From positions 16,396,085 to 16,460,084 of the forward strand of contig JAKOON010000012.1 in NCBI GenBank assembly GCA_022577435.1: DNA of 64,000 nt, in the 5' to 3' direction. The DNA is from Embiotoca jacksoni (lineage: Eukaryota; Chordata; Actinopteri; Embiotocidae). Made by a program: the position numbers and the translations under genes. The notes below the pieces were generated by a model. The model searched no databases. It saw nothing but the letters and a program-made list of their open reading frames with translations, and was not told the origin of the DNA. Below, one piece after another: positions 24,781-37,044 of the stretch. Each line of letters opens with the position of its first letter. The first letter of the stretch is position 1.

Positions 24781-25140
24781 TTGAATAATGACCAAAAAGG
24801 TGATGTTTACAAACATTATGATGTCACAGTAAAGTTGACAGTCGACCTTTTGGATATTAGACATCTGTGTGAAATTTTGTCAAAATGAGTGTAATTTTTT
24901 TTTAGTTGTGAGCACAAACGTGTATCACAACGTTTGTGTCACAGTGACCTTTGACCTTCGATCAACAAATTATCATCAATTCATCCTTGAGTCCAAGTGG
25001 ACCTTTGTGCCAGATGCAATGAAACTCCCTCAAGGCGTTCCTGCTATATCGCGTTCTCAAGAACGGGATGGACATGAGATCACAGGGACCTTAACCTTTG
25101 ACCTTTGACCACCAAATTATTAACAGTTCATCCTAGTTTT
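24780..25140. repeat. Common teleost dispersed repeat with TGACCTTTGACC motifs
   Basis: The sequence GTCACAGTGACCTTTGACC, then phrases like TTCATCCTTGAGTCCAAGTG and CCCTCAAGGCGTTCCTG, follow a pattern I know as a very frequent fish interspersed repeat of uncertain class. It includes perfect direct repeats of the nuclear-receptor half-site spaced by one base (near 25.09-25.11 kb). Confidence 0.5.
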
Positions 25141-26560
25141 AAAGCATAAAACGTCTGATGGACCCATCTGCTCAACACCGAACAATAAACAAATAAAATC
25201 AGTGACAAACCGGTAAACGTAGTCGTGCATTTAGCTGCGAAAGAATCAGATATTTCTCTCAGGAGGAGACCAAAACAGAGCAAAAAGGAGAGTTAATATT
25301 TAGACTTACACTTATCAGGTGCACAGATACACAAATCCAAATAAATGTTAATGTTGCAAAAAAACACCTGCTTTAAACATGAGGACTTCATTTGTTAATG
25401 CTAATTGTCGTAATTACAAATGGTCCACTAACATTTATGGCACTTTAAAATCCAAGTTATTGTTTCATTCCAATTCTTATGCATCGGTGGACAGAGATGA
25501 CCAAAATGTGTGTGTGAGGATATGAAATAAATGTATCTTTACAAGTGTGTTTTCTTAGAAACTGCGACCACTGTTCCCTAAATAGATGTCAAGTTAGCTG
25601 TCCACAACGATGGCAGCGGATGCTGTTGATCATTCTCGACTCTCCTTTTTCTTTCTTTCCTTCCTTCTTTCTTTGTGTTTCCTCCATGAACCCAGCAATT
25701 TCTGATCCAACCTCAGCTATCAACTTTCTTCCTATGAGTCAACTTGAGGTGGTGACTCCTTCAGCTCATTACAACATGACTTACCCAAACCAAAACTCTC
25801 CTACTGCCTGAGATGCATGTTTCCTCTCTCTGAATGGCATTAGTTACAGCCAGCGGTCGTTCTCTCTTATTACTCTGACTTTCAACACAATCTGTCCCAT
25901 TAAATACAAATACAGCATTGTGTGAAGTACAGTAAAGTCAGGGTTTATTTTATCAGTGTTTGAGGCTGGTGTGACAGTCCTGCTACTACAAACGTCACGT
26001 TTCTACAGAAGGCCATCTGCACGGCTTACCGGGATCCTGGAGCAACACTCTCTGGTCCTATACCAGTCGTTGCACACTGTGCAGGAAAAAAAATGACAAA
26101 TGGAAATGGTATTGTGTGTATGGTTGACCACGGTCGTCCTGTGATTTCCAGCTTCAGCGCTGATGTGGTCTGGCCAGTGTGGGTTTAGAGGGCAGACCGG
26201 ATCAACAGTAGGCTGGTTGGGGATCATTTTCCCTCTTGAAGCCAACAGGATGCCTTTAATGAACCGCAGCGTGTTTGAACTGTCGCATCTCGCCATCCGA
26301 GCAGTCCAGGCCTCATCGCTGCCGTGCATGACATAAAAGAAACATGCTAAAAACTGAAGATGTATCAAATCCAGACAAAAGACCACAAATCAAATGTTGG
26401 CTATAACGGAGGGGAATGTCTTTGGGTAATGTAGAGGTTCCAAGAAACAGTTCTTGTTGTTTCCAGGCAAATGCTTTAAGCTCCCTGTCGTCTTCATGTC
26501 ACGTCTGATGCAACTTCAGAGTCATATCACAGCCAATGTTTTAGTGAAGACTGAAGCTGC
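25141..26560. other. Intergenic stretch, no gene recognised
   Basis: A CT-rich tract lies at about 25.64-25.68 kb. A 127-codon minus-strand frame (26003-26386) shows no domain I recognise. Confidence 0.45.
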
Positions 26561-26569
26561 TGGTTGCTT

Positions 26570-26850
26570 CTCTGCTCTCCCCTCAACCCAACCGGTCGAG
26601 GCGGATGACCGCCCACCTCTGAGCCTGGTTCTCTTGGAGGTTTCTTCATGTTAAAAAGGAGTTTTTCCTTCCTTCTGTTGGAGGTTTTTCTCCCTTAAAG
26701 AGGAGTTTTTCCCTCCTAGCCTACGTGGGAATTGTTGAATTGATGGGTTTATCTGTATAATGCTGTAAAATTCTGTTGTAAGGACTTTAATGTGTGAAAT
26801 AACCTGTGTTGTGATTATATAAATCACAATTGAATTGAATTAAATTCATA
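26570..26850 (+). mobile_element. LINE/SINE-like 3' tail common in fish
   Basis: The sequence AACCGGTCGAGGCGGATGAC, then GAGCCTGGTTCTCTTGGAGG, GGAGTTTTTCCTTCC (two similar copies) and a terminal TTGAATTGAATTAAATT tail match the familiar end of a teleost non-LTR element. The front end is missing. Confidence 0.6.
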
Positions 26851-29800
26851 TCTGAGGGCTTTAAGGAAACACCGTTGTTTACCACAGGTTCCAGTCTGCT
26901 TGGACTGACCCTGCTTGATGAATAGCTGCTGCTGAATGAGTTTACCTGTTGCGTCCACAAGATGGTGTCGCTCGTGTATCACATAACTGACAGACCTGCG
27001 GCACCTCTCGTTGTGGCAGCAGCAAAGGAGAAAACAGGCTCACATAATTTTCAGATAACTGCAACCTGTGATTAAGGTTCAGTAACTGCGAGTGTTGATA
27101 TGCTGCATATTGTTTCAATTACTCCAAACTGTTGTTCCAGGCCGTGCCATCGGAAAAAATGCTCAAAATACTCCATGTTTGATCTTGTGGGCTCTTGTGA
27201 AACTGGAAATGAATGGTGATTAACTATAATGATGATCATCGTGGTGAAAGGTTTTGTGCCACAGGTTATTTGACTATGTGAGCCGGTCTATGTAGAGTAG
27301 GTCTATAGACGAGAGACCTTAAAGATCATTACTATTCATAAGGAATATGGCACATAGAAGAGTCACGTTCTGTTTGATCAAAGAAACAGAGAGAACTTAC
27401 AGTCAGCAAATAAACATGTCATATTTAATCATAAATATATGATGAAAGAAAAGTATAACTAGTTTTTTTTTTCCTTACGATAATGCTGGTCAGTTAGAAA
27501 CACATGAACTACCTACTGTAGGTCCAGCTCCATCTTTTTTGTTGTAGTGGGAGGCTTTGTAGTGTTGAATGAGAAAGAAGGTTATGGTTATGATTAAAGT
27601 AGGCACTAAAGCAAAGGTGGTAATTGGGATCATAAACACTCACTTTTCCATTTACCCCTCTAATGAAGCGTTCCTGTTTATTCCGAGCACCCGCTTCATC
27701 AGAAGAAATAGCATCCACACCGAGCCGGCCCGTTTAGCACCCTTCACATCTGTTTATATTATTTTGGTGGCACGATGAAGGATGTCAGCAAATAGTTTGC
27801 GGGCGTGCAGCACAATCAGGCAGAGAATACTTGTGTGCAAAGATATCTTGTTTTTGAGGGTCGATACTGTACCAGTATCACTGTGCTGAGGCGGCTGCCA
27901 AAAAAAAATGGGATTAGAATTAGATAGAGATAAAGATATGATTCTGTGACAAAACCTTGAGACGGGATCCACAATCCATGTCTTTTGTGGATCGAGGCTG
28001 GAACAGATTGTGACAGTGTGTGCTGCTGGAAACTCAGCTGGCCTGATCATACTCACAAGCCTGTGTTAAACCACCTGTTTAAGCCCACCGTGATGCCACC
28101 CATTGGTTTGTGCCGTTCTGAAACCTTAAAACAAATCTGTGACTGTCATTTTGGTATTTTAGAGGGAGGGGTGTTTCTGACTCGTAGATCTGATCAAGAA
28201 CCAAAGGGCACTATTCCCACCCACTTATACCACAAACCTGACCACACCCCAGGCCTGTCAATCAAACCAAGCACCTCCAAATAGACCACAAGAACACAGG
28301 TCAGGAGTGACTCTAGCTAATGACATCATAATGACTTGTGGAAAGAAATGTATTGACGTTTTGGAACCAGCCCCCAGTGGTCCTCAGTGCTATTGCACTA
28401 AGAACTCATTTTGTTTAGTTAATTCTTAGCTAAACAGTAATTCATGTATTTTAGTGCAATTAACCTTGAAAATGGTCTTTTCTACTTGTGTCTTTATGAA
28501 AGCATGTAACACAGGAGCTCTGAGCTGTCAGAGAGTCCAGACACAGGCTTGTTTTACGGCCGATCCAGAGCTCTGCCAGGCTCTCTGCATACCCTGGTGG
28601 TGGCTGCTGTAGTGCAGGGAGCCAGACGGTAGAGATACAAAATGAAGCCAAAGCAACTGATGGCTCATAATCATAACTTTTAAAGGGGGACAAATTCACT
28701 GTGGCTTTTCTCATCAGGGCAGAGGTGTTTTTCATCAGTCATAGGAGGTTGTATTAGGACATTAAACTCAGACATGTGTGGATCAGGTGTCAGGTGGTTA
28801 TGTTTGGTGTGTGTTTTCAATGAATCGTGTCCTTCTGCAGTATCAGAGGACCCAAGATGCATCAAAGCTACTCATCAACTGTGGGTGTATTTTCACTGGT
28901 TTGACAGATATTTTATTCTGACTGGAAGTGTTTAACTAAATATTACGCCTGCCCTCTGGCTGTTCAGATTAGGGTCACTTTAACATTCTTCTTCTTCCCT
29001 TTAAAAAAGCAACATGTATCTATTAGGCCATCTGCATTTCCAGTGCAACCCCACTTTTTAAACATAATTCCAGTCAACTTCACCCGATGCGAGGAACGTT
29101 AATTTATCATAATTCTTTGAAGATCGGACCTGGAGGAAGCTCACTCAGCCAGCGTGTTCCCTTTGCCTTTCCAAGTCCAAATGCCGTGTGGCATGTTTGA
29201 CATAGCGAATGAAAGGAATAACGCAGGCTGTCAGGTAGGAGAGAGCCAGGCTGCAAGGCCACAGCAATCAGGAAAACTTGGTCCGGCACAAGGCATGACT
29301 TCAATAAAATACCTCCAGTCCTACTTTTAAAAGCATTAGTCCAGGACAAATTAAAAAGTAGAGTGCAATTAAAAGAAATCACTGTGTAAATGTTAGCATG
29401 TGGAAGTTTTTCTTTTTCTTTTCCTTTTCCCCTTTCTCCCCTTCCTCCTAGCTGAACAAAGAATGCCCCAGAGGCAGAGCTGTGCAGCTGCTGAATATTA
29501 CTACATACATGTGTTTTAAATAAGACCCCATTATAATCAAAATCATAAAAAAAAAGGTAATGTGGCTCTCTTAAACAATTTAAATTTAAGTTAACCAGTG
29601 TAGAGTTGCAGCCTGTGAGCATTTTGCTCCTAATTGAATGAATCTTTAGAAGAAACCGATTAAACAACCATCAAAGAAGCCATTATTGGAAACAAATATA
29701 TTGCTATAGAAAGTATTTAAAGAGCTAGAACAATTAATTGAAGGCTATTGCTTGTTGTATTTCCCTACACATTTTGTATTTGCCCTTTTGATCAAATGAT

Positions 29801-30080
29801 GGATCCAGGAAAATGCTTCCAAGACTGAAAAGACGAGTTTACAAATCATATTCAACGACACAATCAGAACACTGACACTGCAGGTTGTTTTTTTCCAATG
29901 TGTTTGAAACAATTATGGACTCTGTAGCGGTGAAACACAACATCACAATGTTCTGCATAACTCTTGTGGTCCTGCAATAGATTTCTCTGGTCACCCTCCA
30001 CAGCCTACTAAGAAATGTTTGACATTGGCAGGAGTGAACGCACTTTGTGCACATTTTACTTCACTGTATTTATTGAGTAG
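26851..30080. other. Intergenic stretch, no gene recognised
   Basis: The longest frame is 186 codons on the minus strand (29107-29667), without recognisable domain, signal peptide or splice context. It is probably chance. Confidence 0.45.
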
Positions 30081-30084
30081 ATGT

Positions 30085-30500
30085 GGCGGGGAGTGATATT
30101 GAAGAACCCAGGTGCCACCACGTCGTTTGTGCCAAATATTTTCCCTGAGAAGCCTCAGAACGTCACATTAGAACTCGGTGTTGACAGTTTGACCGTGGAG
30201 GATGAACGACAAACAAAGCCAGCAGCATGCTCTTGGTTGCGATCCTGACCTGACGCACTTCTTCAGTCTGGGACAGTGGCGTTTTCCTCCTCTTGAAAAT
30301 AGAATGTCACCCTGAACATCTCGCCCAGCCCCGTTGCTTCATTGCCATTAGCTTTCTGAAGCATTTCAAGGGCCTCTGTTGACAATTTCCTGAGTTTGAC
30401 ACAACATTTTATGTGTGCGTTCCGTTCTCCCCTGGTGAAATTGCAAATGCACACATACCAGTGGTCACAAAAATGCCTGTAACTCAGGTGTTGATGTTGA
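30085..30500 (-). mobile_element. Second mariner-like relic
   Basis: Aligns by eye with 4.6-5.0 kb: shared TTTCCCTGAGAAGCCTCAGA-type phrase, TCCTGACCTGACGCAC, and AGCTTTCTGAAGCATTTCAA. It is more decayed; no long frame remains. Confidence 0.5.
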
Positions 30501-33500
30501 TCAAGTGAAGTAACTTAGACATTGATGCACACATTACACATTGATGCATCAGTATTAATGATGTTATTCTGTGATATGTAAAAATACATCAAAACAAGTA
30601 CTTCAATTACATTTTGCTGATTTTACTTTTGCCTTTAGATTTTAGAAGGATTTTTAATGCAGCACTTTAACTTTCAATGGAGTATCTTTTCATTCCGGTA
30701 TTTGTACTGTTACTTAAGTAAAGGGTCCAAATACTTCCCAACACTGAAGATTGCACACAGTTGGCTGAGTGTAAAATACACCTACCAGACGACTTTTTTG
30801 GACTGTCCACAGTAGTCAGCATGCTCATACTAAGTGGATCTGAAATGAATTCATTGTAAAGAAACCAGAGGACCAAATTGCAGATACATTTTGTGGGGCA
30901 TGCTGGTCTGCAGAAGTCTGCTTTGCTCAACCCTTCAGTTAAAAGTCACTGAGGGTGTCGCCTCACACCAGGACAGATGAGTTTCCATGGGAGGAACGAA
31001 GAAGTCTGGCCAAATCCACTTTTCCCCCTTATTAAAATGGATATTTCCGAGCTGTCAGGGGGTGAAGTCTGGGTTTGCAGAGACTCGTCCTGACTTCTCG
31101 CTGACATCAGGCTTCCTTTCCCCAAACGTTCAGTATCTCCTGTGGCTCTCCCTCCCACTACGCAGCATAGCGGTGTTCCCTATGGGTCCTGAGCCAACAC
31201 AGCTCTGGCAAGCTGTTCGCTTTTCACTTAGCGGCACACACTAATTTACTGAGACTCGACACTGTTTTGGGTCCGCGGTGCAATTCCCAAGTTCCAGCTG
31301 AGAAAATATATCATTAGCCCCTCATCGTGTAATGCTTGCCACGTTACGTTATAAAAGCTGGGTGTAAAGCGACATGGATAAAACAGGAGCAATTTCCAGT
31401 GTGCTTCATTTCGACCGCCCGCTTCGAATAAGTGGTGGGCGTCAAAAATTTGAAAAGGGGACAAGATGCGGTGTTGAAAAGGCCATTTTGCTTACTAAAT
31501 GCTCCTGGGTGGCTGGAAGACTAAGCATTTCCATTGCAAATGTCTCCAATAACGTGTTACAGCCATATGAGTGCAGATCTTTACGAGCCTTCCTTGAAAG
31601 TTATGTGGATTAATTAACTTTCCAGGCAAATTAAGATTCCATGCTAATTGTAGTCTAGGTAATTTTAATGAGATCTGCACAGAAGATGGGTAATTCACAA
31701 ATAAATTCTCTGCTGTAAGGCTCGATAAAGAATAAAAAGAAGTTACTACTCAGAGGCCAAGTCGACTCTCACCGAGAGCGACCGATGTGCTGCTCTGTCA
31801 TTAAGCGCTGAGAGTGCATGAAGACCCTTTTTTTGGCACGAGACCACAGTTCTCTGGGTTTTTCAGTTCACAAACATTTTTACAGGCGTGACAGGCTGCG
31901 ACCGAGCAGGCCGCAACAGACAGCTCTGTCACCTCAAGACAACCACCCTGCAGCGCCACACGAAACAGCTAAATATATCACCCTCCAGGAAGCACCAAAA
32001 GAAACCGTTGAGTCTGACCGGCGAGCTCGTGGCTTAATTAACAAACACGCGACACATAAATTAGAGACCAGCGGAAGCTCTTAAACTGGATGCTTTGTAG
32101 GCATCACCAACGCACACAAGCTCTCATATCATATCACTCATCGATGCCATATTATACACCCGGTTATCTTGACTCACGTCGTCCATCTACTTAGTGCTCC
32201 TACCTATCCAGACTACTGAGAAACCCTTCCCTCTATTCTCTTAATAACAAGTGCACGAGTCATTCATGTGGCAGCAATTTTGGGTTCGGCCGACACCCAG
32301 TGGCGAATGTGCCTGACCCCCTTTCTGCCCCCTCCAGCCTCCCTCTCCCCCCTAACACCCTCTGGAAAGCCACATCTATCACCAGAGCTTTCAGGGCCCT
32401 GACTGGGAGCCTGATCTCATTAAGGCCGGGCAGAGCTGTGTGTGTCTGCAAAGTCAAAGTACTACAGGTTACGAAATGTTGTACCAGAGGCCTATTTGGG
32501 ACCTAACTTGTAGTAATGAGCATGGCAAGCTCCTGTACTGTATTAAACACTTAAAGGAGTTTCAGAAGCTCTGTAATCCCATTTAAAAAGCCTCACTGAG
32601 CAATTTTTATGGAAGTTTCTAACAAGCATCAGTGCTCCGTTGCAGATTTATTGAAAAGCATCCATGTTACTTAGCAGATAATGAAACCAAATCAAACGAG
32701 CAACACATCGCAGTGGTATTTTTTTTATTTATATCTTTAATAATGGTTAGTGGAAACGGATAAAAAAAAAGGCTGAAATTTAATAGATGAGTTTATTATA
32801 TCCTCATCTTAGGAAACAGAGAAGCAGCTGAACTTTTTCTACAGTAGCAGAACGCAGGTTTTGTTGGTGACAGGGCTCCTGTTAAATCATTTCATTGCCG
32901 CAGAAAAGCAGTGGCCTTTGACTCCGTGCAGAAGACATCATCACAGTAAAACCCATTGCAATAAGCCCCCCTTTGTTTCTAATACATCCAAGTGAAAACC
33001 TTTTTTTGGACTTATTACAATGGTTTGGGATTTTCTTCCTGTGTTATACACACTTTGGCAAATTTCCCAGTATTGTGTCAAAATGTCCCACCACTCATGA
33101 CTGTGGGACTGACTGTCTGGCATAGAGAAGTAAGGAAGAAGAGAAAAGCACAATGGAGGTAAACCAGGAATATGGGCATTCCATTTTTGCCCTGTTGTAA
33201 ATACTCAAAACATCTCGTCTGATGTAAGACTCACAAACTGCAGCTCGGGGACAGTTGTGAGTGTTAACAAAATGTTAAATGCTCTAACTGCAGCAACCTG
33301 CTAATCTGAAGTCCATGGCCACCCAAAATACTGTGTTTGCCTGGTGCAGTTCATAGATTATTGTATTTACACAGAGAAAGGAAAACAAAGTATTGATTGT
33401 TGTTGGGGTAAGTTTTGCACTGTGGACCATAGCAGCCCCATTTTGATGTGAGACTGGGCTGCAGAGGAGTAAATGAAAGCAAAGATTTCGTATACGCATG

Positions 33501-33568
33501 CTATGTCCCAGAGCTGTTCCGGGAAAAGAAAAAAAGTTCACATTAACTTGATGTTTTAGGACAAACAT
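30501..33568. other. Intergenic stretch, no gene recognised
   Basis: AT-rich with short frames only. No exon, RNA gene or transposon was recognised. Confidence 0.45.
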
Positions 33569-33747
33569 TTTGTCCAACAAACAAAAACTGATAGTTTCCC
33601 ATTGGTCGGGAGTTTCAAAGGGTCACACAGGGGTGATGGGAACAGGGAGTGTTGCAAGCTGGTTCCTGACAGCAGGTAGAGTCAGTGCTGTGAGCGATGA
33701 GGCAACAGTGGTCCAAAGGAGGATAAATACCAGCACCTCCTGCTCAG
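33569..33747 (+). promoter_or_regulatory. Isolated hepcidin promoter without a gene
   Basis: Nearly identical (a few substitutions and indels, about 100 bases without change) to the proximal promoter of hepcidin copies 3-8. It includes the inverted CCAAT box (CCATTGG), the GTTGCAAGCTGGTTCCTGAC segment and the GATAAATA box at 33722-33729. Homology stops just after CAGCACCTCCTGCTCA, before the ATG. No hepcidin exon follows. Confidence 0.85.
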
Positions 33748-33820
33748 TCATCCTACCGGATAACCTGTTGTTTGGAAATAAATCTTCTTCGGTCCACTCT
33801 CACCACATACCGTGACATAA
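33748..33820 (+). mobile_element. Possible LTR 3' end abutting the solo promoter
   Basis: Right at the promoter breakpoint the sequence changes to a stretch with AATAAA (33777-33782) and an ACCACATACCGTGACA end, the usual style of a fish gypsy-type LTR terminus. No partner LTR was found, so this is tentative. Confidence 0.3.
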
Positions 33821-34435
33821 TCAGCCCTAGCTGCAGTCAAGTACCCATCACCCCAGTCAGTATATATTCTCTCAGTCTCCACTCCCTGGTTGTCAGTCCG
33901 TGACATTAATGCTACAAGGTTCCACCAAGTCAAAAATGTTAGGCCATCCTTGATTTGTCAAAGCACAGTAAACAAATACCACGTCCTTCGTGTTAACACC
34001 GTTAGATAAAAAAGAGCCGAGTATCAATAACTGTATTTCAAGCAGGTGAGCACAGATGCTGTATTCCAAATGGCATACTTGTGCACTAATACTCACGATA
34101 TTGAGTGCATAAGTGCGTTCACACTGTCAAGTACAGAGACATGTAGTGCACTACAAGTACCAGGATGATGCACTTATATGGTCCAAAAAAGCAGTGACAC
34201 TGAACACTTTTCACCCTAAACTGTTGCCGCACCACCAACCTGCACTACACAAGAGTCACAATATGTAAGAGCACTATTTGTCAGTGTACTACAGGAGGTA
34301 TGTGATTTGGAACACAGCAAGAGTCACTGGGTGGAACTCTAAGTTGATGGTTGATCCAAAATGTAGGGGATGGCTAAATTAAAACAGAACAAGGTTGGTA
34401 CTTTAACATTTATTACCAATTTTTGTTTTTGTATC
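33821..34435. other. Intergenic stretch, no gene recognised
   Basis: Several GTGCACTAC/GTAGTGCA-type short inverted words lie between 34.1 and 34.3 kb, possibly the edge of an old DNA transposon. Confidence 0.35.
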
Positions 34436-34439
34436 ATTA

Positions 34440-35945
34440 TGGCCTGAGCACCAATGGTGCAAAAGCCCTATTGTTATTCAAGCGATTATTATTATTCCCC
34501 GTAAACAACTGCATTTTTGGCAGCTTTATCATTCTCAAAAACTCATGAAAGTTGTTACACACGTCTCTCCCGGCGAAAAATTTCATATTTTAGTGGAGTC
34601 GCAAGTGGGCGTGGCCAAATGGCTTGCCCCCGGCGGCTACATTTACCTACGTGCACGAAATTCGGTGGACATGTGTACCACACCTAGACGTACAAAAAAG
34701 TTACAATACACCATTACGTCAACTCAACAGGAAGTCCAACATTTTTTATTTAGTTACCATTTTTGGTGACTCACACGTATTGTACTTTAACGAATTCCTC
34801 CTACGGATTTTGTCGGATCGACTTAAAAGTTGGTCAGTGTACTCTTAACATGTTTGGAAATAAAAGAGAATTTGTTTTCGTCGATGGGTGTGCCTGTGGC
34901 ATGGTGGCCAGTTTGAGCAGTCTCGCCATGAAACTACAAATTGCTGTAAATCTTATGTACATGGACTGACTGTCTCCAAACATTACATGTATGATAACAG
35001 TCCAGCCCTGAACACATCTGCATGGTAATATTTGCTTATAGTCATAGTGCCCCTTGCTGACAACAGGAAATGACACTTTTCATACTTTCACATGCTACAT
35101 CGAGCTGGTTGATCACATGAACCTAAAGTCGGGTCAGAATAGCCTTAACATGTGGTTGATGATATATATTGAGATTTTCGTTCGACTTTGTCAAAGGGCG
35201 TCGCCATGGCGAGGCGGCAACGTTTGATATTTCGGTGTGACACAGGAAGTTGATCTTTAAGGTCAAAGGATGCTTGAAACCTCATGAAAAGTGGCACATA
35301 CATCTGGCGTGGTGAGACCATACATCTGATTTGCGTGTGGGCGTGGCCAAATGGCTCGCTAGCGCCCCCTAAACTGCAGCCCCCGCACCTACTTTAACCT
35401 ACACGTACCAAATTTGTTGGACGTGTATAACACAGAGATGTACAAAAAAGTATTTTGGCATCATGACCTCAACTAAACAGGAAGTCCGCCATTTAGAATT
35501 TTGTTACTATTTTTGGCTATTCGCACGTGTTGTATTTTAACAAACTCCTCCTACAGATTTTGTCAGACCAACTTGCAATTTTCTCTGTCCTATCTTAACA
35601 CATGGGAGATGAAAAGTTATTAAAATAATTTGTTTTTGTTGATTGATGTGGCATGCCGTCGCCATGAACCTACAACTGACTGTAACTTTTATGTACATAT
35701 TCCAATCTTTCTCAAACATTACATCTTTGATAACAGTTCCTCCCTTAAGACACCTGTATGGTAATATTCGCTCAGTCATAGCGTCCCTTGCTGGCAACAA
35801 GAAATTTAAAAAAAAAATTAAAACTGCAAGCGGGGATATGCGGTGCCTCAGATCCTGCATGTTGGGGAGCCAGGGGCCCGACCCGCCGGATCCCCAACAT
35901 GCAGCATGCGAGGGCCCGCATATCACTGCTTGCAGTTTTAATTCA
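34440..35945 (+). mobile_element. Teleost dispersed element made of two ~737-bp halves
   Basis: It opens with GGCCTGAGCACCAATGGTGC, a familiar fish repeat start. Two homologous halves follow: CTCATGAAAGTTGTTACACA at about 34.54 kb pairs with CTCATGAAAAGTGGCACATA at about 35.28 kb, and CATTACATGTATGATAACAG (34.98) with CATTACATCTTTGATAACAG (35.72). The offset is constant at about 737 bases. Shared phrases such as GGGCGTGGCCAAATGGCT and AACAGGAAGTCC confirm it. It ends in a long palindrome. No transposase frame is seen. Confidence 0.7.
35816..35942. repeat. ~63-bp-arm imperfect palindrome ending the element
   Basis: Arm one begins AATTAAAACTGCAAGCGGGG, arm two ends with the matching CTTGCAGTTTTAATT, and GCATGTTGGGGA is mirrored in the centre. 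The two arms are almost contiguous, so single strands could fold into a long hairpin. Confidence 0.85.
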
Positions 35946-36440
35946 CAGGCTTGTTTTACTGGCAACTTGAGATCATTTATGGAAGTACCCGTTATAGCTT
36001 TTTTAAGTTTAACTTTTAAATTCAGTAATTCTGTCCATTACCTTAATACTGTTATCGAGTCTGTCTCTGGCCTGCATAAAAGACATTTAGCTGCGAATCT
36101 TTCTTGGGGAAACTCTTAAATTGAGATATCAACCAGAAACACCAAATGTGTTATGTTGATCTAATGCAGACTGCATATGAAAGGGCACGTTGCATCCAGG
36201 TATGAAAAGGGACACGAGTGCGGAAATGCCTTAAACTGCAATACCACTGAGGGCCCACTGGAGGAGACAGAAAAAGATTAGTGTTAAGGGTTTAAACAAT
36301 GGAGGACTCAAGAGCAGACACAGAAGCCGAGATAGTGATTAATATCTGTTTTATTGAACACCATGAAGTGGTGGAGTTGTTGGCTTCTGGGGTGGATGAT
36401 TAATGCAGGACTTCAGACGAGTGTCTACTTGTGATCTCCG
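35946..36440. other. Unassigned sequence between two transposon relics
   Basis: No gene or known element was recognised. Confidence 0.4.
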
Positions 36441-37040
36441 AGGACCGACACAGGACTTCAGGTGAGCCAAAGCTGCATCTCCTTTCCAACTGGAATGGTA
36501 TCATCTTCTTCTACGATGACCAACTTTCCAACCCAGAAGAGATTCAGCTTTCAACCAACGCTGCTCCTTCCACCAGCTTTGGCGGGCCACTAGGGTCGAA
36601 GATGGTTTTCAGCTAAATGGCCCATGGAATTCCATAAATTCCTCCAAGGCTTCCTCCAATCATCTTCAGCCATCCACGAAATGTATCCAGTCATCATTGC
36701 CACTCTCCTGTGGGGGCACAGATGGCCAAAAAGGTCTATTCTCATTCATTCAGACAATATCGCTGTAGTTGACATCATTAACAAAGGCAGAACAAATTCA
36801 CCCACGATCATTCCCTTCATGCACCATTTCACGTGGCTGTCGGTCACTCATCAATTCATTCTCCAAACCGAACATGTTGCCAGTCATCGTAATGCTACCG
36901 CTGACCCTCTGTCCCGCTTCTCTTTCCAGACTTTCAGAACCTTGGCTCCAGATGCAGAGAAGGATCCAACCCCGGTACCACCATTTTTAGAAACGATATT
37001 CCTCATCTAAAACCAACCATCGCAGAACTCATCACTTTAT
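36440..37040 (+). mobile_element. DIRS-like retrotransposon relic, RNase H region
   Basis: Two adjacent frames, split by a frameshift/stop near 36.6 kb, read LSNWNGIIFFYDDQL...STNAAPSTSFGG and then EMYPVIIATLLWGHRWPKRS, ILIHSDNIAVVDIINKGRTN, ATADPLSRFSFQ. This is the RNase H block of DIRS/tyrosine-recombinase retrotransposons (HSDN and ADPLSR motifs). The reverse-transcriptase part to the left is missing. Confidence 0.8.
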
Positions 37041-37044
37041 CTCA

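Noticed and set aside
26003..26386. 127-codon minus-strand frame
   Set aside because: No recognisable protein; probably chance, though a decayed transposon fragment cannot be excluded.
29107..29667. 186-codon minus-strand frame
   Set aside because: No domain, splice context or recognisable family; composition resembles surrounding non-coding DNA.
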